Source: Mycolicibacterium pulveris (lineage in GTDB: Bacteria; Actinomycetota; Actinomycetes; Mycobacteriales; Mycobacteriaceae). From it: a stretch of 64,000 bases of DNA. The DNA lies in the NCBI RefSeq assembly GCF_010725725.1, contig NZ_AP022599.1, positions 1,736,001 to 1,800,000 on the forward strand, in the 5' to 3' direction. How positions within the stretch are numbered: position 1 is the stretch's first letter; each line of letters begins with the position of its first letter. A program made the position numbers and the translations under genes. This document shows positions 29,494-40,592 of this stretch, in pieces. The notes under the pieces are model-generated. The model did not search any database. It was given only the letters and a program-made list of their open reading frames with translations, and was not told the DNA's origin.

Positions 29494-30384
29494 ATGGGTG
29501 TCGGACATGATCACAGTTCGGTTGATGCCCGCGTCTCGCGGATGGTCATCGCCGCGGTCATCCTCACCGCGTTCTTCGCGCTGGAGCTGACGACCGCGCT
29601 GGTGATCGACTCGATCGCCCTGCTCGCCGACGCCGGCCACATGCTCACCGACCTGGTCGCGATGTTCATGGGCCTGACCGCGGTGCTGCTGGCCCGCCGC
29701 GGCAGTACCTCGCCGGCCCGCACCTACGGCTGGCACCGCGCCGAGGTGTTCACCGCCGTGGCCAACGCGGCGCTGCTGGTCGGCGTGGCGGCGTTCATCC
29801 TCTACGAGGCGGTCGAACGGCTCGGCCACGCGCCCGACGTGCCCGGCGTGCCGATGATCGTCGTCGCGCTGGCGGGGCTGGCCGCCAACGCCGTCGTCAT
29901 GCTGCTGCTGCGGTCGCACTCCGAGAAGAGCCTGGCCGTCAAGGGCGCCTACATGGAAGTCCTCGCCGACACCGTCGGCAGCGTCGGGGTGCTGATCGCG
30001 GGCATCGTCACGGTCACCACGCGCTGGCCGTACGCCGACGTCGTGGTCGCCGTGTTCGTCGCGCTGTGGGTATTGCCGCGGGCGTTCTCGCTGGCCCGCG
30101 CGGCCCTGCGGATCCTGTCGGAGTCCTCACCGGCCCACATCGACGTCGACGAGCTGCGCGCCGCGCTGAGCCGGGTCGAGGGCGTCACCGAAGTGCACGA
30201 CCTGCACGTGTGGACGCTGGTGCCGGGCAAGGACATGGTCACCGCGCACCTGATCAGCGCGCGCGATTCGGCGTCGGTGCTCGACGACGCACGTGCGGTG
30301 TTGAGCGCACGCGGGTTGGATCACTCGACGGTTCAGGTCGAGCCGCCCGACGACGCCGCGGACTGCAGATGCGACGCGGAGTGA
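29494..30384 (+). CDS. Cation diffusion facilitator (Zn/Co/Cd-type efflux)
   Basis: The 296-residue protein has six membrane helices and a C-terminal cytoplasmic domain. The metal-site acidic residues are in LLADAGHMLTDL (helix 2, HxxxD) and YMEVLADTVGS (helix 5, D). The cytoplasmic domain has VTEVHDLHVWTLVPG, typical of CDF dimerisation domains, and ends with CRCDAE. A His at HDH near the N-terminus may add a metal ligand. It exchanges Zn2+ or a similar metal for protons. The promoter with an ArsR-like site supports metal induction. Confidence 0.92.
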   Translation: MGVGHDHSSVDARVSRMVIAAVILTAFFALELTTALVIDSIALLADAGHMLTDLVAMFMGLTAVLLARRGSTSPARTYGWHRAEVFTAVANAALLVGVAAFILYEAVERLGHAPDVPGVPMIVVALAGLAANAVVMLLLRSHSEKSLAVKGAYMEVLADTVGSVGVLIAGIVTVTTRWPYADVVVAVFVALWVLPRAFSLARAALRILSESSPAHIDVDELRAALSRVEGVTEVHDLHVWTLVPGKDMVTAHLISARDSASVLDDARAVLSARGLDHSTVQVEPPDDAADCRCDAE

Positions 30385-30388
30385 GCGA

Positions 30389-30805
30389 TCAGCTCAGGCC
30401 GAGCGCCGCACGCGCGTCGGGATCGCAGTCGTCGAGCAGATCCAGGCAGCGCTGATACTCGTCGCTCTCCCCGATCGCGTCGGCAGCGCGCGCCAGCGCC
30501 GCCACACAGCGCAGGAACCCCCGGTTGGGTTCGTGGCTGTAGGGCACCGGACCGAACCCCTTCCAGCCGTTGCGCCGCAACTGATCCAGGCCGCGGTGAT
30601 AGCCGGTGCGGGCATACGCGTAGGCGGTGACGGGCTGATCCTCGGCCAGCGCGGCCTCGGCCAACGCCGCCCACGCCACCGACGCCGACGGATGCGCGGC
30701 GGCCACGATGGCGGGGTTCTCGGCGGCGGCCAGCTCCGCTTCGGCGGCGCTGTCACCGGGAAGCAACACGGGATCCGGTCCGAGGAGATCACCCATCCGC
30801 GTCAT
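30389..30805 (-). CDS. DUF3151 family protein (Rv0360c homologue)
   Basis: The 138-residue protein closely resembles M. tuberculosis Rv0360c as I remember it: MGDLLGPDPVLLPGD at the start, TAYAYARTGYHRGLDQLRR, GFGPVPYSHEPNRGFL and DLLDDCDPDAR at the end. It is a mostly helical cytoplasmic protein; function is unknown. The ATG at 30805 was chosen over one at 30832 because it begins the conserved part. It ends 4 bases from the end of the convergent efflux gene. Confidence 0.88.
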   Translation of the reverse strand: MTRMGDLLGPDPVLLPGDSAAEAELAAAENPAIVAAAHPSASVAWAALAEAALAEDQPVTAYAYARTGYHRGLDQLRRNGWKGFGPVPYSHEPNRGFLRCVAALARAADAIGESDEYQRCLDLLDDCDPDARAALGLS

Positions 30806-30897
30806 GGCCCCATTGTGCCGTGCGCCGGGCAAAGCATCGATCGGGTCGGGTGGTTAAGCTTCCGGCCGTAGCGTCGTAAGGGAGGAAAGCCGCACGG

Positions 30898-31755
30898 ATG
30901 CCGAACCCATCAGGGCCTGACCAGCCAGATGACGAAGTCGACGTGACCCCCGCCGACGACGCTCACGACGCCGACGACGCCGCTGACGCCGAGCAAGGGG
31001 CCGCCGACGACGCACACCACGATTCCGAGGCCGCCACCGAGGTGCTGCCGCCGCCGGATCCCGATCACGAGCCGGCCACCGAGGTGATCTCACACGCCGA
31101 CGCGCTCACCGAGCAGAACCCGGCGGACCACGCCGGCGAGCGCCGGTTCACCGCGCCGTCGGGTTTCGACGCCGGCTCCACCCAGAAGATCGACACCCCG
31201 CAGGACCCGGCCACCGAGGTGTTCTCACCGCCGCCGGGTGCGGTGCAGCAGAAACCCGTTGCCCCCCAGGTGATTCCACCGCGTGACGAGGCGCCCAAAC
31301 CGCCACAGAACCGGCGTAGCTGGGGCTGGGTGATCGCGATCGTGCTGGTGATCGCCGCGCTGGCGGCCATCGCGGTGCTCGGCACGGTGCTGCTCACCCG
31401 CGGCTCGGACGCGCGGGTCTCGCAGGAGGATCAGGTTCGTTCGACGATTCAGAACTTCGACATCGCGATCCAGAACGGCGATTTGGCCACCCTGCGCAGC
31501 ATCACCTGCGGCGCCACCCGCGACAGCTACGTCAACTACAACGACCAGGCGTGGGCCGAGACGCATGCCAGGGTCGCCGCGGCCAAGCAGTACCCGGTGG
31601 TGGCCAGCATCGACGAGGTGGTGATCAACGGCGACCACGCAGAGGCCAATGTCACCACGTTCATGGCGTTCGCCCCGCAGGTCCGCTCGACCCGCAGCTT
31701 CGACCTGGAGTTCCGCGACGACCAGTGGAAGATCTGCCAAGCCCCCAACAGTTAG
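30898..31755 (+). CDS. Anchored protein with long acidic cytoplasmic N-terminus (Rv0361 homologue)
   Basis: The 285-residue product has ~140 residues of disordered, acidic, Pro-rich sequence containing repeated TEV motifs (ATEVLPPP, ATEVISHA, ATEVFSPPP). One membrane helix follows (GWVIAIVLVIAALAAIAVLGTVLL), then an NTF2-like extracytoplasmic domain with Cys in RSITCGATR and WKICQAP. The repeated Thr residues before Glu could be kinase sites, which is inference. GGGAGGAAAG upstream is a good ribosome binding site. Its TAG overlaps the TAA of the convergent alcohol dehydrogenase. Confidence 0.82.
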   Translation: MPNPSGPDQPDDEVDVTPADDAHDADDAADAEQGAADDAHHDSEAATEVLPPPDPDHEPATEVISHADALTEQNPADHAGERRFTAPSGFDAGSTQKIDTPQDPATEVFSPPPGAVQQKPVAPQVIPPRDEAPKPPQNRRSWGWVIAIVLVIAALAAIAVLGTVLLTRGSDARVSQEDQVRSTIQNFDIAIQNGDLATLRSITCGATRDSYVNYNDQAWAETHARVAAAKQYPVVASIDEVVINGDHAEANVTTFMAFAPQVRSTRSFDLEFRDDQWKICQAPNS

Positions 31756-32765
31756 ACGGTCAGCACCATCCGGTAACGCGCCCGGCCGGCCTCCATCGCG
31801 GCGTACGCGTCGGCGGCCTCGGTCAGCGGCCGCTCTTCGATCCAGGCGCGCACCCCGCTCTGCACGGCGAACCGCATGGTCTCCTCGACATCGCGCGACG
31901 TGCCCGACGGGTGCCCGATCACGCGTCGCCCGGCCATGATCAGGTCCGCGGGGCTGATCGGCATCGGATCGGCCGACACGCCGCAGATCACCAGTTCGCC
32001 TTCGGGGCCCAGCCCGCCGACGGCCTGGCCGATCGCCGCCGAGTTGGCCGCGGTCGCCAACACCGCGGCCGCGCCACCGAGCGCCTGAAGTGCCGCCGCG
32101 ACATCCTGTGCGGTGGAGTCGATGTACTGGTGCGCACCGAGAGTGCGGGCGTCGTCGGCCTTGTCGGGGCCGCGGGCGATCGCAACCGTTTCGAAGCCCA
32201 TCGCCCGCGCCCACTGGACCCCGAGGTGTCCGAGCCCGCCGATGCCGACGACGGCGACCAGGTCACCGGGTGCGGCCGCGGTGCGCCGCAGCCCGTTGAA
32301 CGTGGTGACGCCCGCGCAGCCCATCGGTGCGGCCTCGGCGAAGGACAGCTCGTCGGGGATGCGGGCCAGCGCGGCCACCGGGACGACGGCCGACTCGGCG
32401 TATCCGCCGGGGTAGTGCCAGCTCGGCACCTGCATCCGCTGGCACTGCATGAACCTGCCTTTGCGGCACGGCACGCACCGGTTGCAGTTGCCGCCGAACC
32501 AGCCGACCGCGACCCGGTCGCCGGGGCCGAAGTCCTCGATACCCTCGCCGACCTCGGCGATCGTGCCCGCGATCTCGTGGCCCGGCGTGACCGGCCAGCT
32601 CATCTCGGGAAATCCGCCGTTGACGATGCCGTGGTCGGTGCCGCACACCCCGCAGGCGGCGACCGTGATGCGGACGTGGTCGCGCGGCGGCGACGCCGTC
32701 TCGACGTCGCTCAGCACCAGCGGCGCACCCGCGGATTCGACCAGCACGGCTTTGTGAGTTGGCAT
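31752..32765 (-). CDS. Zinc-dependent alcohol dehydrogenase
   Basis: The 337-residue MDR enzyme shows the catalytic zinc region ACGVCGTDHG and GHEIAG, the structural zinc cysteines in NCNRCVPCRKGRFMQC, and the nucleotide-binding GIGGLGHLGVQWA. Both zinc sites are intact. It most resembles AdhA/propanol-preferring types; the true substrate is unknown. It lies between the Rv0361- and Rv0364-like genes, where M. tuberculosis has mgtE and fba, so this is a local difference. The ATG at 32765 is 85 bases from the divergent dedA start. Confidence 0.93.
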   Translation of the reverse strand: MPTHKAVLVESAGAPLVLSDVETASPPRDHVRITVAACGVCGTDHGIVNGGFPEMSWPVTPGHEIAGTIAEVGEGIEDFGPGDRVAVGWFGGNCNRCVPCRKGRFMQCQRMQVPSWHYPGGYAESAVVPVAALARIPDELSFAEAAPMGCAGVTTFNGLRRTAAAPGDLVAVVGIGGLGHLGVQWARAMGFETVAIARGPDKADDARTLGAHQYIDSTAQDVAAALQALGGAAAVLATAANSAAIGQAVGGLGPEGELVICGVSADPMPISPADLIMAGRRVIGHPSGTSRDVEETMRFAVQSGVRAWIEERPLTEAADAYAAMEAGRARYRMVLTV

Positions 32766-32850
32766 ATTCGGACCCTAGTGGCGCCGACGCGGGTCCGCCT
32801 GCCGTCGACGTTTCCTGGATCGCCGACGCCGACCGGTATGTTGGGGCGTT

Positions 32851-33573
32851 GTGACCACCACGGCCCTTCTCGCGGCGAGCGACCAGCTGGCGCTCATGCC
32901 CGACTTCCTGGACCCGATGACGCTGCTGGGCTATTTCGGGGCGTGGGCGCTGGTCGGTCTGCTGCTGGTGATCTTCGTCGAGTCGGGGGTGCTGTTCCCG
33001 GTCCTGCCGGGTGATTCGCTGCTGTTCGTGGCGGGCATGCTGGCCGCGGGCACCGCCGCGCTGGCCGCGGAGGGCGGCCAGACCATCAATTTCCAGCTGT
33101 GGCAGCTGCTGGTTTTCATCCCGATCGCGGCGATCCTCGGTGGTCAGGCGGGTTACTGGATCGGGCGCAACATCGGCACGGCGATGTTCAAGCCCGACGC
33201 CCGGTTCCTCAAGCAGCGCTACCTCGATGAGGCGCACGAGTTCTTCGTGCAGCGCGGCCCGTTCGCGATCGTGATCGCCCGGTTCGTGCCGATCGTGCGG
33301 ACGCTGGCGCCGCTCACCGCGGGCGCGGCCCGGATGAGCTATCCGGTGTTCGCGCTGTACAACATCGTCGGCGCCGTCGTGTGGGGTGTGGGGTTGACGC
33401 TGCTCGGCTACTGGCTGGGCCAGTTCGAGTTCATCCAGAACCTGCTGGAGCCGATCGTCATCGCGATCGTGGTGGTGTCGGTGATGCCGATGCTGCTGGA
33501 GTGGCTCAAGCGTCGTCGCGCCACCAAGCGGGCGGGCGGGTCCGCCCAGCCGGCCACCGAGCAGCCGTCCTAG
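32851..33573 (+). CDS. DedA-family membrane protein (Rv0364 homologue)
   Basis: The 240-residue protein has the DedA signatures: FVESGVLFPVLPGDSLLFVAG near the N-terminus and FVQRGPFAIVIARFVPIVRTLAPLTAGAARM in the middle, with ~5 helices and a basic tail. DedA proteins are proposed lipid scramblases or proton-dependent transporters affecting envelope homeostasis. The GTG at 32851 follows TATGTT by 8 bases without a ribosome binding site, so it may be leaderless. Its stop overlaps the end of the convergent coxE-like gene. Confidence 0.92.
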   Translation: MTTTALLAASDQLALMPDFLDPMTLLGYFGAWALVGLLLVIFVESGVLFPVLPGDSLLFVAGMLAAGTAALAAEGGQTINFQLWQLLVFIPIAAILGGQAGYWIGRNIGTAMFKPDARFLKQRYLDEAHEFFVQRGPFAIVIARFVPIVRTLAPLTAGAARMSYPVFALYNIVGAVVWGVGLTLLGYWLGQFEFIQNLLEPIVIAIVVVSVMPMLLEWLKRRRATKRAGGSAQPATEQPS

Positions 33574-34766
33574 GCCCCCTGGTCGGCCAGCACGGCGAAC
33601 AACTCCTTCAGCCCGGTCAGCGAGTGCGCGGGCAGAAAGTGATCGCAGTAGGGCATCGCGGCGGCCATCGATCCGGCCAGCGGGCGGAAGTCGGGGTGCG
33701 CGGCGCGCGGGTTGAGCCAGACCAGTGTCTGCGCGCGCCGGCGTACCCGCGCCAGCGCCCGATCCAGAATCTCCGGTGGGTCGCTGTCCCAACCGTCGGA
33801 GGCGATGATCACCACCGCGCCGCGTAATACGTTGCCGTGCGGCGCCGCCAGCAGCTCACCCACGCAGTGGCCGACACGCGTTCCGCCGTATCGGTCGGTG
33901 ACCTTCGCGTTGGCCTTGGCCAGCGCGACCTCGGCGGACCGATGCGACAGCGCCGCGGTGAGCCGGGTCAGCGACGTCGAGAACGCGAACACCTCGGGCC
34001 GGATTCCTTTGTGCCGCAGGGCCGCAGCACGCATCAGGTGCAGGTAGACGGTGGCGTAGGGCTGCATCGAGCGGCTGACGTCGCACACGAGCACGACGCG
34101 CCGGGGGTGCGCACGGGCGCGGGTGCGCGCCACCCGCATCGTCTCCCAGCCGGTCTCCCGCGACTGCCTCATGGTCGCGCGCAGGTCGACGCGCTTGCCG
34201 TGCCGGTGCGGTTCGGCGCGCATGCTGCGGCGCTGGGGCCAGCGCACGACGGACTGTTCGAGCCACCGGCCGAGCAGCCGCAGCTCGTCAGGGTCGAATC
34301 GTTCGAACGGTTCGTCGGCGGAGGCGACGATCCGGCTGGGCAGGGTGTCGGGGATGCCGAAATCGCTGTCGTGCGGATCGGTCGCCGTCACCGACGCCGG
34401 CCTGGTGCTCCACGGCAGGCCGCCCTGGGCGACCCCCTGCCGACGGCCCGGCACCCCGGGCTCGGATGCGGCGGTGGTGCCAAGGCTGCGTTTGAGCCCC
34501 GGCGGGTCCACCCCCAGCACCGCGTCGGCGAAGACGGCCTCGAACACCGCGTCGAACGGGGCGATGTCCTCGACCCGGTTCACCAGGGTCAGCCGCGCGG
34601 CCCAGTACAGCTGGGTCCGGGTCGCGGGCCAGTCCCGTTGCAGCACTTCGACGAATCCCGTTGGTCCGCTGGCGGAAACCGCGATACCCCCGCCATGGAG
34701 CCGATCGACCAGTGCGACGGCGAACGCGGCGATGTCGACGCCGCGCAGCAGATGCGGCGTCGTCAT
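33570..34766 (-). CDS. coxE: CoxE-like VWA-domain protein
   Basis: The 398-residue protein has a helical N-terminal half and a C-terminal von Willebrand A domain with the MIDAS motif DVSRSMQ (DxSxS) and IIASDGWDS. CoxE and the MoxR-type ATPase CoxD work together in inserting sulfur/copper into the CO dehydrogenase active site in Oligotropha. It is the last gene of the cox operon, starts in an ATGA overlap with coxG, and corresponds to Rv0368c. Confidence 0.87.
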   Translation of the reverse strand: MTTPHLLRGVDIAAFAVALVDRLHGGGIAVSASGPTGFVEVLQRDWPATRTQLYWAARLTLVNRVEDIAPFDAVFEAVFADAVLGVDPPGLKRSLGTTAASEPGVPGRRQGVAQGGLPWSTRPASVTATDPHDSDFGIPDTLPSRIVASADEPFERFDPDELRLLGRWLEQSVVRWPQRRSMRAEPHRHGKRVDLRATMRQSRETGWETMRVARTRARAHPRRVVLVCDVSRSMQPYATVYLHLMRAAALRHKGIRPEVFAFSTSLTRLTAALSHRSAEVALAKANAKVTDRYGGTRVGHCVGELLAAPHGNVLRGAVVIIASDGWDSDPPEILDRALARVRRRAQTLVWLNPRAAHPDFRPLAGSMAAAMPYCDHFLPAHSLTGLKELFAVLADQGA

Positions 34767-35413
34767 CAGCTGGCGCGCCGTGCCTTTCGCACGAGCATAA
34801 ACACCACAGCCGCGAGCAGTACTGCGCCGAGCACCGCGGGGGCGTACTTCTTCAATGCGCTGCCGCCGGCGAGTTCGAGCAGATCGATGGCTTCCGGTTC
34901 TTGCTTGGCCGCGCCGATGTCGATCACCGGTGCGGCCTCGCCGTGTTCCTGGGCGGGCAGTGCGGCCTTCTCGGCGGCCAGTTTCTGCTCGAGCTCGTCG
35001 ACGAACTGGCCCAGCAGCTTCTCGGAAACCTGTTGCAGCATACTGCTTCCGAACTGGGCGAGCTTACCGACGATCTTCAAGTCGGTGTCGACGGTGACCC
35101 GGGTGTGCTCGCCCGCGTCGTGCAGCTGGGCGACGACGGTGGCGGCCGCGTTGCCGGTGCCGCGGGCCTCCTTGCCCTTAGCGTCGATGACCGCACGGTA
35201 CTTCTCGTCGTCCTGTTCGACGAAGCGCACCTTGCCGCTGAATTCACTGGTCACCGGGCCGACCTTGACCTTGACCTTGCCGAGCACGTCGTCGCCGTCA
35301 CGGCCCGTCATCTGCGCTCCCGGCATCAGCGGAATGACCTGTTCGAGGTCGGTCAGCACCCGCCAGGCATCCTCGACCGGCACGCTGACGGTGAACTCGT
35401 TGGCGATCTTCAT
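34766..35413 (-). CDS. coxG: CoxG-like SRPBCC protein with C-terminal membrane anchor
   Basis: The 215-residue protein begins with the CoxG fold (MKIANEFTVSVPVEDAW, then VIPLMPGAQ and KVKVKVGPVTSEFSGKV). After a polar linker it ends in a single helix (YAPAVLGAVLLAAVVFMLV) with a basic tail. CoxG proteins recruit CO dehydrogenase to the membrane or carry quinone; the anchor is consistent with that. It is 20 bases downstream of the coxD-like gene and overlaps the coxE start. Confidence 0.9.
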   Translation of the reverse strand: MKIANEFTVSVPVEDAWRVLTDLEQVIPLMPGAQMTGRDGDDVLGKVKVKVGPVTSEFSGKVRFVEQDDEKYRAVIDAKGKEARGTGNAAATVVAQLHDAGEHTRVTVDTDLKIVGKLAQFGSSMLQQVSEKLLGQFVDELEQKLAAEKAALPAQEHGEAAPVIDIGAAKQEPEAIDLLELAGGSALKKYAPAVLGAVLLAAVVFMLVRKARRAS

Positions 35414-35433
35414 CAGGCTTTTCCTCTCGGCTT

Positions 35434-36321
35434 TCAGCGGTATTCGGCGAATGCGTCCTTGATCAGGGCACGGTCGTCGGGGGTCTTGGCCAGTGCGCCC
35501 AGGCTGGCCAGCGCGTGTTCGGTGTCGGCGGCGACGAGTTCGGTCACCCCGAGCGCGACGAGCGCGGCGACCCAGTCGATGGTTTCGGCAATGCCCGGCG
35601 GCTTGTCGAGGTCCAGAGTTCTTGCCGCGCCGACGAACTGGGAGGCGCGCTCGATGAGCGGGGCGCTTGCACCCGCCACCGTGCGCCGCACGATGTCGGC
35701 CGCGCGCACCGGGTCGGGGTAGTCGATCCAGTGGTACAGACAGCGGCGCCGCAGCGCGTCGTGCAGATCGCGGCTGCGGTTGGAGGTGAGCACCACGATC
35801 GGCGGCTGCTGCGCGGCGAAGGTGCCCAGTTCCGGCACGGTGACGGTGGCCTCGCCCAGAAACTCCAGCAGCAGCGCCTCGAATTCGTCGTCGGCACGGT
35901 CGATCTCGTCGATCAGCAGCACCGGCGCGCCCGGTCCGCGGTACCGGACGCACTGCAGAATCGGCCGGTCGACCAGATACGCCTCGGTGTACAGGTCGGA
36001 CTCGTCGATCCCGGTGCCGCGCGCTTCGGCCAGCCGGATGGACAGCAGTTGACGCTGATAGTTCCAGTCGTAGAGCGCCTCGGCGGCGGTCAGGCCCTCG
36101 TAGCACTGCAACCGCAGCAGCGGCGTACCCAGCACCGCGGCAAGAACTTTGGCCGCGGTCGTCTTGCCGACCCCGGGTTCGCCCTCCAGCAGCAGCGGGC
36201 GCCCGAGCGTGGCCGCCAGATAGATCGCGGACGCGGTGCCGATGTCCAAAAGGTAGTCGTGGGCGTCGAAGCGACGGACGACCTCGTCGACATCGGCGAA
36301 CAGTGCCGATGATCGGGTCAT
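35434..36321 (-). CDS. coxD: MoxR-type AAA+ ATPase, CoxD-like
   Basis: The 295-residue protein has Walker [10 protein letters not shown] (about 47-55), Walker B VLLIDEIDRAD (about 133-143), sensor 1 VLTSNRSRDL and arginine-finger region RRRCLYHWIDYP. MoxR ATPases pair with VWA proteins as metal-cofactor chaperones; here the partner is the coxE product. The ATG at 36321 overlaps the MocA-like stop by 4 bases. It corresponds to Rv0370c. Confidence 0.9.
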   Translation of the reverse strand: MTRSSALFADVDEVVRRFDAHDYLLDIGTASAIYLAATLGRPLLLEGEPGVGKTTAAKVLAAVLGTPLLRLQCYEGLTAAEALYDWNYQRQLLSIRLAEARGTGIDESDLYTEAYLVDRPILQCVRYRGPGAPVLLIDEIDRADDEFEALLLEFLGEATVTVPELGTFAAQQPPIVVLTSNRSRDLHDALRRRCLYHWIDYPDPVRAADIVRRTVAGASAPLIERASQFVGAARTLDLDKPPGIAETIDWVAALVALGVTELVAADTEHALASLGALAKTPDDRALIKDAFAEYR

Positions 36322-36911
36322 TGCGCCACCGATGCGAGCAGGCGTTCGTAGTCGTCCCAGGTGTCGACGTCCAGCGGTACCGCGCCGTCGATGCGGACCC
36401 GGCGCACGTCATGGGCACCGGACTCGATCATCCGCCACACGCCCTTGTCGCCGTGCAACTCCGAAAGCTCACCGAACATGTTGCGGCTCAGCCAGAACGG
36501 GTGGCCGATTCCGTCGTAGCGGCACACCGCGATCGGCGCGCCGCGGCCGCACGCGATGAGCTTGGTGACCGTCCTGCGTGTCAGCCTCGGCTGGTCGCCG
36601 AGCATCAGCACGACGCCGTCCGCTCGCGGATCGACCCATGGCAACGCCGCGCGCAGCGACGACGAACACCCTGCCGCGTGATCGTCTGCCAACACGATGT
36701 CGATCCCGTCGAGGACCACCGATTTGCGTACCGCGTCTGCGGCCGCGCCGAGCGTGACGATGAGCTGGTCGAAGGGGCAGCTCCTGGCGACCGCGAGGGT
36801 GGCGCCCAGCACCGTGGTATCACCGAGCTTCAACAGCTGTTTGGGGGTTCCGCCCAACCGTCGGGATGTGCCGGCCGCCAGCACCATTCCCGTCACCCGT
36901 GATCGTGGCAT
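36318..36911 (-). CDS. MobA/MocA-like nucleotidyltransferase for molybdenum cofactor
   Basis: The 197-residue GT-A-like protein has the nucleotide-binding motif GMVLAAGTSRRLGGTPKQLL and the metal-binding LMLGDQPRL. MocA proteins make molybdopterin cytosine dinucleotide, the cofactor form used by CO dehydrogenase. The ATG at 36911 lies 19 bases inside the XdhC-like gene. It corresponds to Rv0371c. Confidence 0.87.
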   Translation of the reverse strand: MPRSRVTGMVLAAGTSRRLGGTPKQLLKLGDTTVLGATLAVARSCPFDQLIVTLGAAADAVRKSVVLDGIDIVLADDHAAGCSSSLRAALPWVDPRADGVVLMLGDQPRLTRRTVTKLIACGRGAPIAVCRYDGIGHPFWLSRNMFGELSELHGDKGVWRMIESGAHDVRRVRIDGAVPLDVDTWDDYERLLASVAQ

Positions 36912-37678
36912 GCGTCCTCTCTTCGCGTCTCGGCCGGCGCCGCTGCCCGGTCGGCGGCAAGACCGTCCACCCTGATCCCCCGGATCACCTCGGCCAAGAT
37001 CGACACCGCGATCTCGGCAGGGGTCTTCGCGCCGATCGGCAGGCCCACCGGGGTGTGTACCCGCCGCCGCTGCTCGTCGGTAAGGCCGAGGTCATCGAGA
37101 AGCGCCTGCCCCCGCACCTTGCTGGCCACCAGTCCCACGTAGCCGACGCCCGCGTCGAGCGCGGCGCGGATGATCTGGGCTTCCGGACCGCCGTGCGTGG
37201 CGATGACAACGGCGGTGGCCGGTGCGAAATCCGCTTCGTCGTCGCGCATGTCGTCGCGCATTGCGTCGTAGCCAAGCACCGAGCACATGGCGGCCAGCGC
37301 GTCGGCGATCGGCGTGGCGCCGCACACCCGGATCAGCGGCGGGGGGACCTGCGGGGCCAGGAAGATCTCCAGTGCCCCTCCGGACAGGCACGGGTTGACG
37401 ACGACGCACGCGCCGGGCGCCTCCGGGTAGTGCACGTCGCCGTCGGGCAGCACCCGCAGCAGCACGCTCTCACCCGCCTGCAACGCGCCCAGCGCCGCCT
37501 TGCGCACCGAGTTCTGCGCGCAGTGCCCACCGACGAACCCTTCGATCGTGCCGTCGGACAACAGGATTGCCTCATCACCCGCGTGTGCCGATGCGGGCTG
37601 TTGGGCACGTACGACGGTGGCGTGCACGAACGGCGTTCGCGCGCGCCGCAGCTGGGCGACCCGTTCGGTGATCGTCAT
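36893..37678 (-). CDS. XdhC/CoxI-family maturation factor
   Basis: The 261-residue protein has the N-terminal XdhC domain (DGTIEGFVGGHCAQNSV, with the conserved GGxC) and a C-terminal Rossmann part (VVIATHGGPEAQIIRAAL, GYVGLVASKVRG). XdhC binds molybdenum cofactor and helps load it into the large subunit. The ATG at 37678 was chosen over an upstream in-frame ATG because MTITERVAQL is the conserved beginning and the gap to coxL is 8 bases. It corresponds to Rv0372c. Confidence 0.88.
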   Translation of the reverse strand: MTITERVAQLRRARTPFVHATVVRAQQPASAHAGDEAILLSDGTIEGFVGGHCAQNSVRKAALGALQAGESVLLRVLPDGDVHYPEAPGACVVVNPCLSGGALEIFLAPQVPPPLIRVCGATPIADALAAMCSVLGYDAMRDDMRDDEADFAPATAVVIATHGGPEAQIIRAALDAGVGYVGLVASKVRGQALLDDLGLTDEQRRRVHTPVGLPIGAKTPAEIAVSILAEVIRGIRVDGLAADRAAAPAETRREDACHDHG

Positions 37679-37686
37679 GTCGTCTC

Positions 37687-40085
<2,399 letters not shown>

Positions 40086-40089
<4 letters not shown>

Positions 40090-40574
40090 GCCTTGGCCGC
40101 CTCTGCGCTCGCGGAGCGACCGGCTCGGGCCGCCCACTGGATGGACCGCACGATCGTCGTGTATCCGGTGCAACGACAGATCTGTCCGGCGATGGCCTCG
40201 CGGATGGTGTCCTCGTCCGGGTCGGGATCGCGGTCGAGCAGGGCGCGGGCCGTGATCATCATTCCCGGCGTGCAGAAGCCGCACTGCAGGCCGTGGCACT
40301 GCATGAAGCCCTCCTGCACGGGGTCCAGCCGGCCGTCGACCTCCAGGCCCTCCACCGTGCGGATGGTGCGCCCGCTGGCCATCGCCGCCAGCACCGTGCA
40401 CGACTTGACCGGCTCGCCGTCCATCTCGACCACACAGGTGCCGCAGTTGCTGGTGTCGCAGCCCCAGTGGGTGCCGGTGAGGCGCAGCTGATCCCGCAGG
40501 AAGTGGACGAGCAGCGTGCGCGGCTCGACCTCGGCTGCCACCGGTTCACCGTTGACGGTCATGTTCACTTGCAT
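40086..40574 (-). CDS. coxS: CO dehydrogenase small [2Fe-2S] subunit
   Basis: The 162-residue protein has the plant-type cluster motif GCDTSNCGTCVV with a later Cys in KSCTVLA, and the C-terminal four-helix-bundle cluster motif CGFCTPGMM and CRCTGYTTI. All eight ligands are present. It carries electrons from the molybdenum site to FAD. It lies 18 bases after coxM and overlaps coxL. Confidence 0.96.
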
Positions 40575-40592
40575 CGCCAGACCCCTTCGGCC

